NCBI GenBank assembly: GCA_945873695.1
Contig: CAMCDX010000001.1
Span: 28,080 to 92,079, forward strand
DNA length: 64,000 nt
Reading direction: 5' to 3'
DNA from: an uncultured Clostridia bacterium
GTDB lineage: Bacteria; Bacillota; Clostridia; Oscillospirales; Oscillospiraceae
In this document: one piece after another, positions 63,373-64,000 of the stretch
Position numbering within the stretch: position 1 is the first letter of the stretch
Layout of the letters: each line of letters opens with the position of its first letter
Program-made: the position numbers and the translations under genes
The notes under the pieces: model-generated
The model's database searches: none
Seen by the model: only the letters and a program-made list of their open reading frames with translations
What the model was told of the DNA's origin: nothing

Positions 63373-63999
63373 TCAGAGATGTGCAGGCCAATTCTCCGCC
63401 AGTGTCTCCAAAAAACGGACCGCGCCCCCGTTGGAGGGCTCCACCTCTGTCACCAGCGTGTTCTCCGGCAGACGGAACTCCGCCATCAGTGTCCCCGCGT
63501 ACTCTTTGCTCCGGGTCAGGGACACCCCCTCCAAAGACGCCCAGGGGATGGCCGTGAACTCGGCGCTGTACTTCTGTTCCCCTTTCTTCTCCGGCTTGCC
63601 GCTGCGCAGAAGCAGCAGCTCCCGTCCGTTGTGGAGGTACAGTGTCCCGGCGAACTCCTCCTGCTTCGTCCAGGGCAGGCGGCGGCCGGCAGGATAGGCG
63701 CTGTGATAGGGCTGGTAGGCGTCCAGGGAAAAGTCCACCCCCCGGTCCCGCAGGTCCCGCAGCTGGTTATAGAGCCAGATGTCCACCTGCTCCTCCTTCA
63801 CTCCCTCATCCCGGACCAGGCCGGCGGGGCAGGCGCTTTCCCGGGGCCAGGACCGGCGCACCAGGTCCAGCAGCTTCCAAAAGGTGTCGGCGGAGACGGT
63901 GTTGTAGGGCAGCGTCACCGTCCCTTCCCTGCCGCACAGGGTACAGGATATGTTATCATCCGAAGTGCAACACCTCAAAAAAAGAAAGACAATACGCAC
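63373..63999 (-). CDS. Hypothetical protein (5' end uncertain at window edge)
   Basis: Long ORF with coherent composition; no family recognised. Confidence 0.5.
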   Translation of the reverse strand: MRIVFLFLRCCTSDDNISCTLCGREGTVTLPYNTVSADTFWKLLDLVRRSWPRESACPAGLVRDEGVKEEQVDIWLYNQLRDLRDRGVDFSLDAYQPYHSAYPAGRRLPWTKQEEFAGTLYLHNGRELLLLRSGKPEKKGEQKYSAEFTAIPWASLEGVSLTRSKEYAGTLMAEFRLPENTLVTEVEPSNGGAVRFLETLAENWPAHL

Positions 64000-64000
64000 T

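Overview
The window is a high-GC Clostridia chromosome segment; gene order and sequence style suggest a Flavonifractor/Pseudoflavonifractor-like Oscillospiraceae, which is an inference. Two host segments flank a ~40.1 kb prophage. Left host segment (1-10.9 kb, minus strand): dxs, an OapA-like membrane protein, a ~660-nt structured non-coding region that I call OLE RNA, ispA, xseB, xseA, nusB, asp23, spoIIIAH-AA, and the 3' part of a split cysteine-rich gene. Right host segment (51-64 kb): the 5' stub of that split gene, a DUF3048 lipoprotein, a DUF4364 protein, dnaE, whiA, yvcK, rapZ, murB, a ROK kinase, hprK and rpmB. The prophage (~10,900-50,982) is podovirus-like. It carries a large serine recombinase, a palindromic-operator repressor switch, an HUH/rolling-circle-type Rep located between terL and terS, and a 2003-aa virion protein with an internal PBECR-like nuclease-type domain. 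It also carries a DUF2829 (Tad2-like) fusion and a PcfJ/PcfK-like (AcrIIA9-like) pair. Most notable observations: (1) the OLE RNA/OapA locus with promoter and a self-complementary closing stem; (2) the serine-recombinase prophage splitting a conserved gene next to spoIIIA, with a reconstructable attB; (3) several families of dispersed, sometimes nested, hairpin repeats confined in this window to the prophage, two copies lying in frame inside the portal and large-terminase genes; (4) a pentanucleotide contingency repeat, a G7 frameshift and an in-frame UGA at a CxxC cysteine position. All calls come from reading the sequence and recalling family features; no database search was run.
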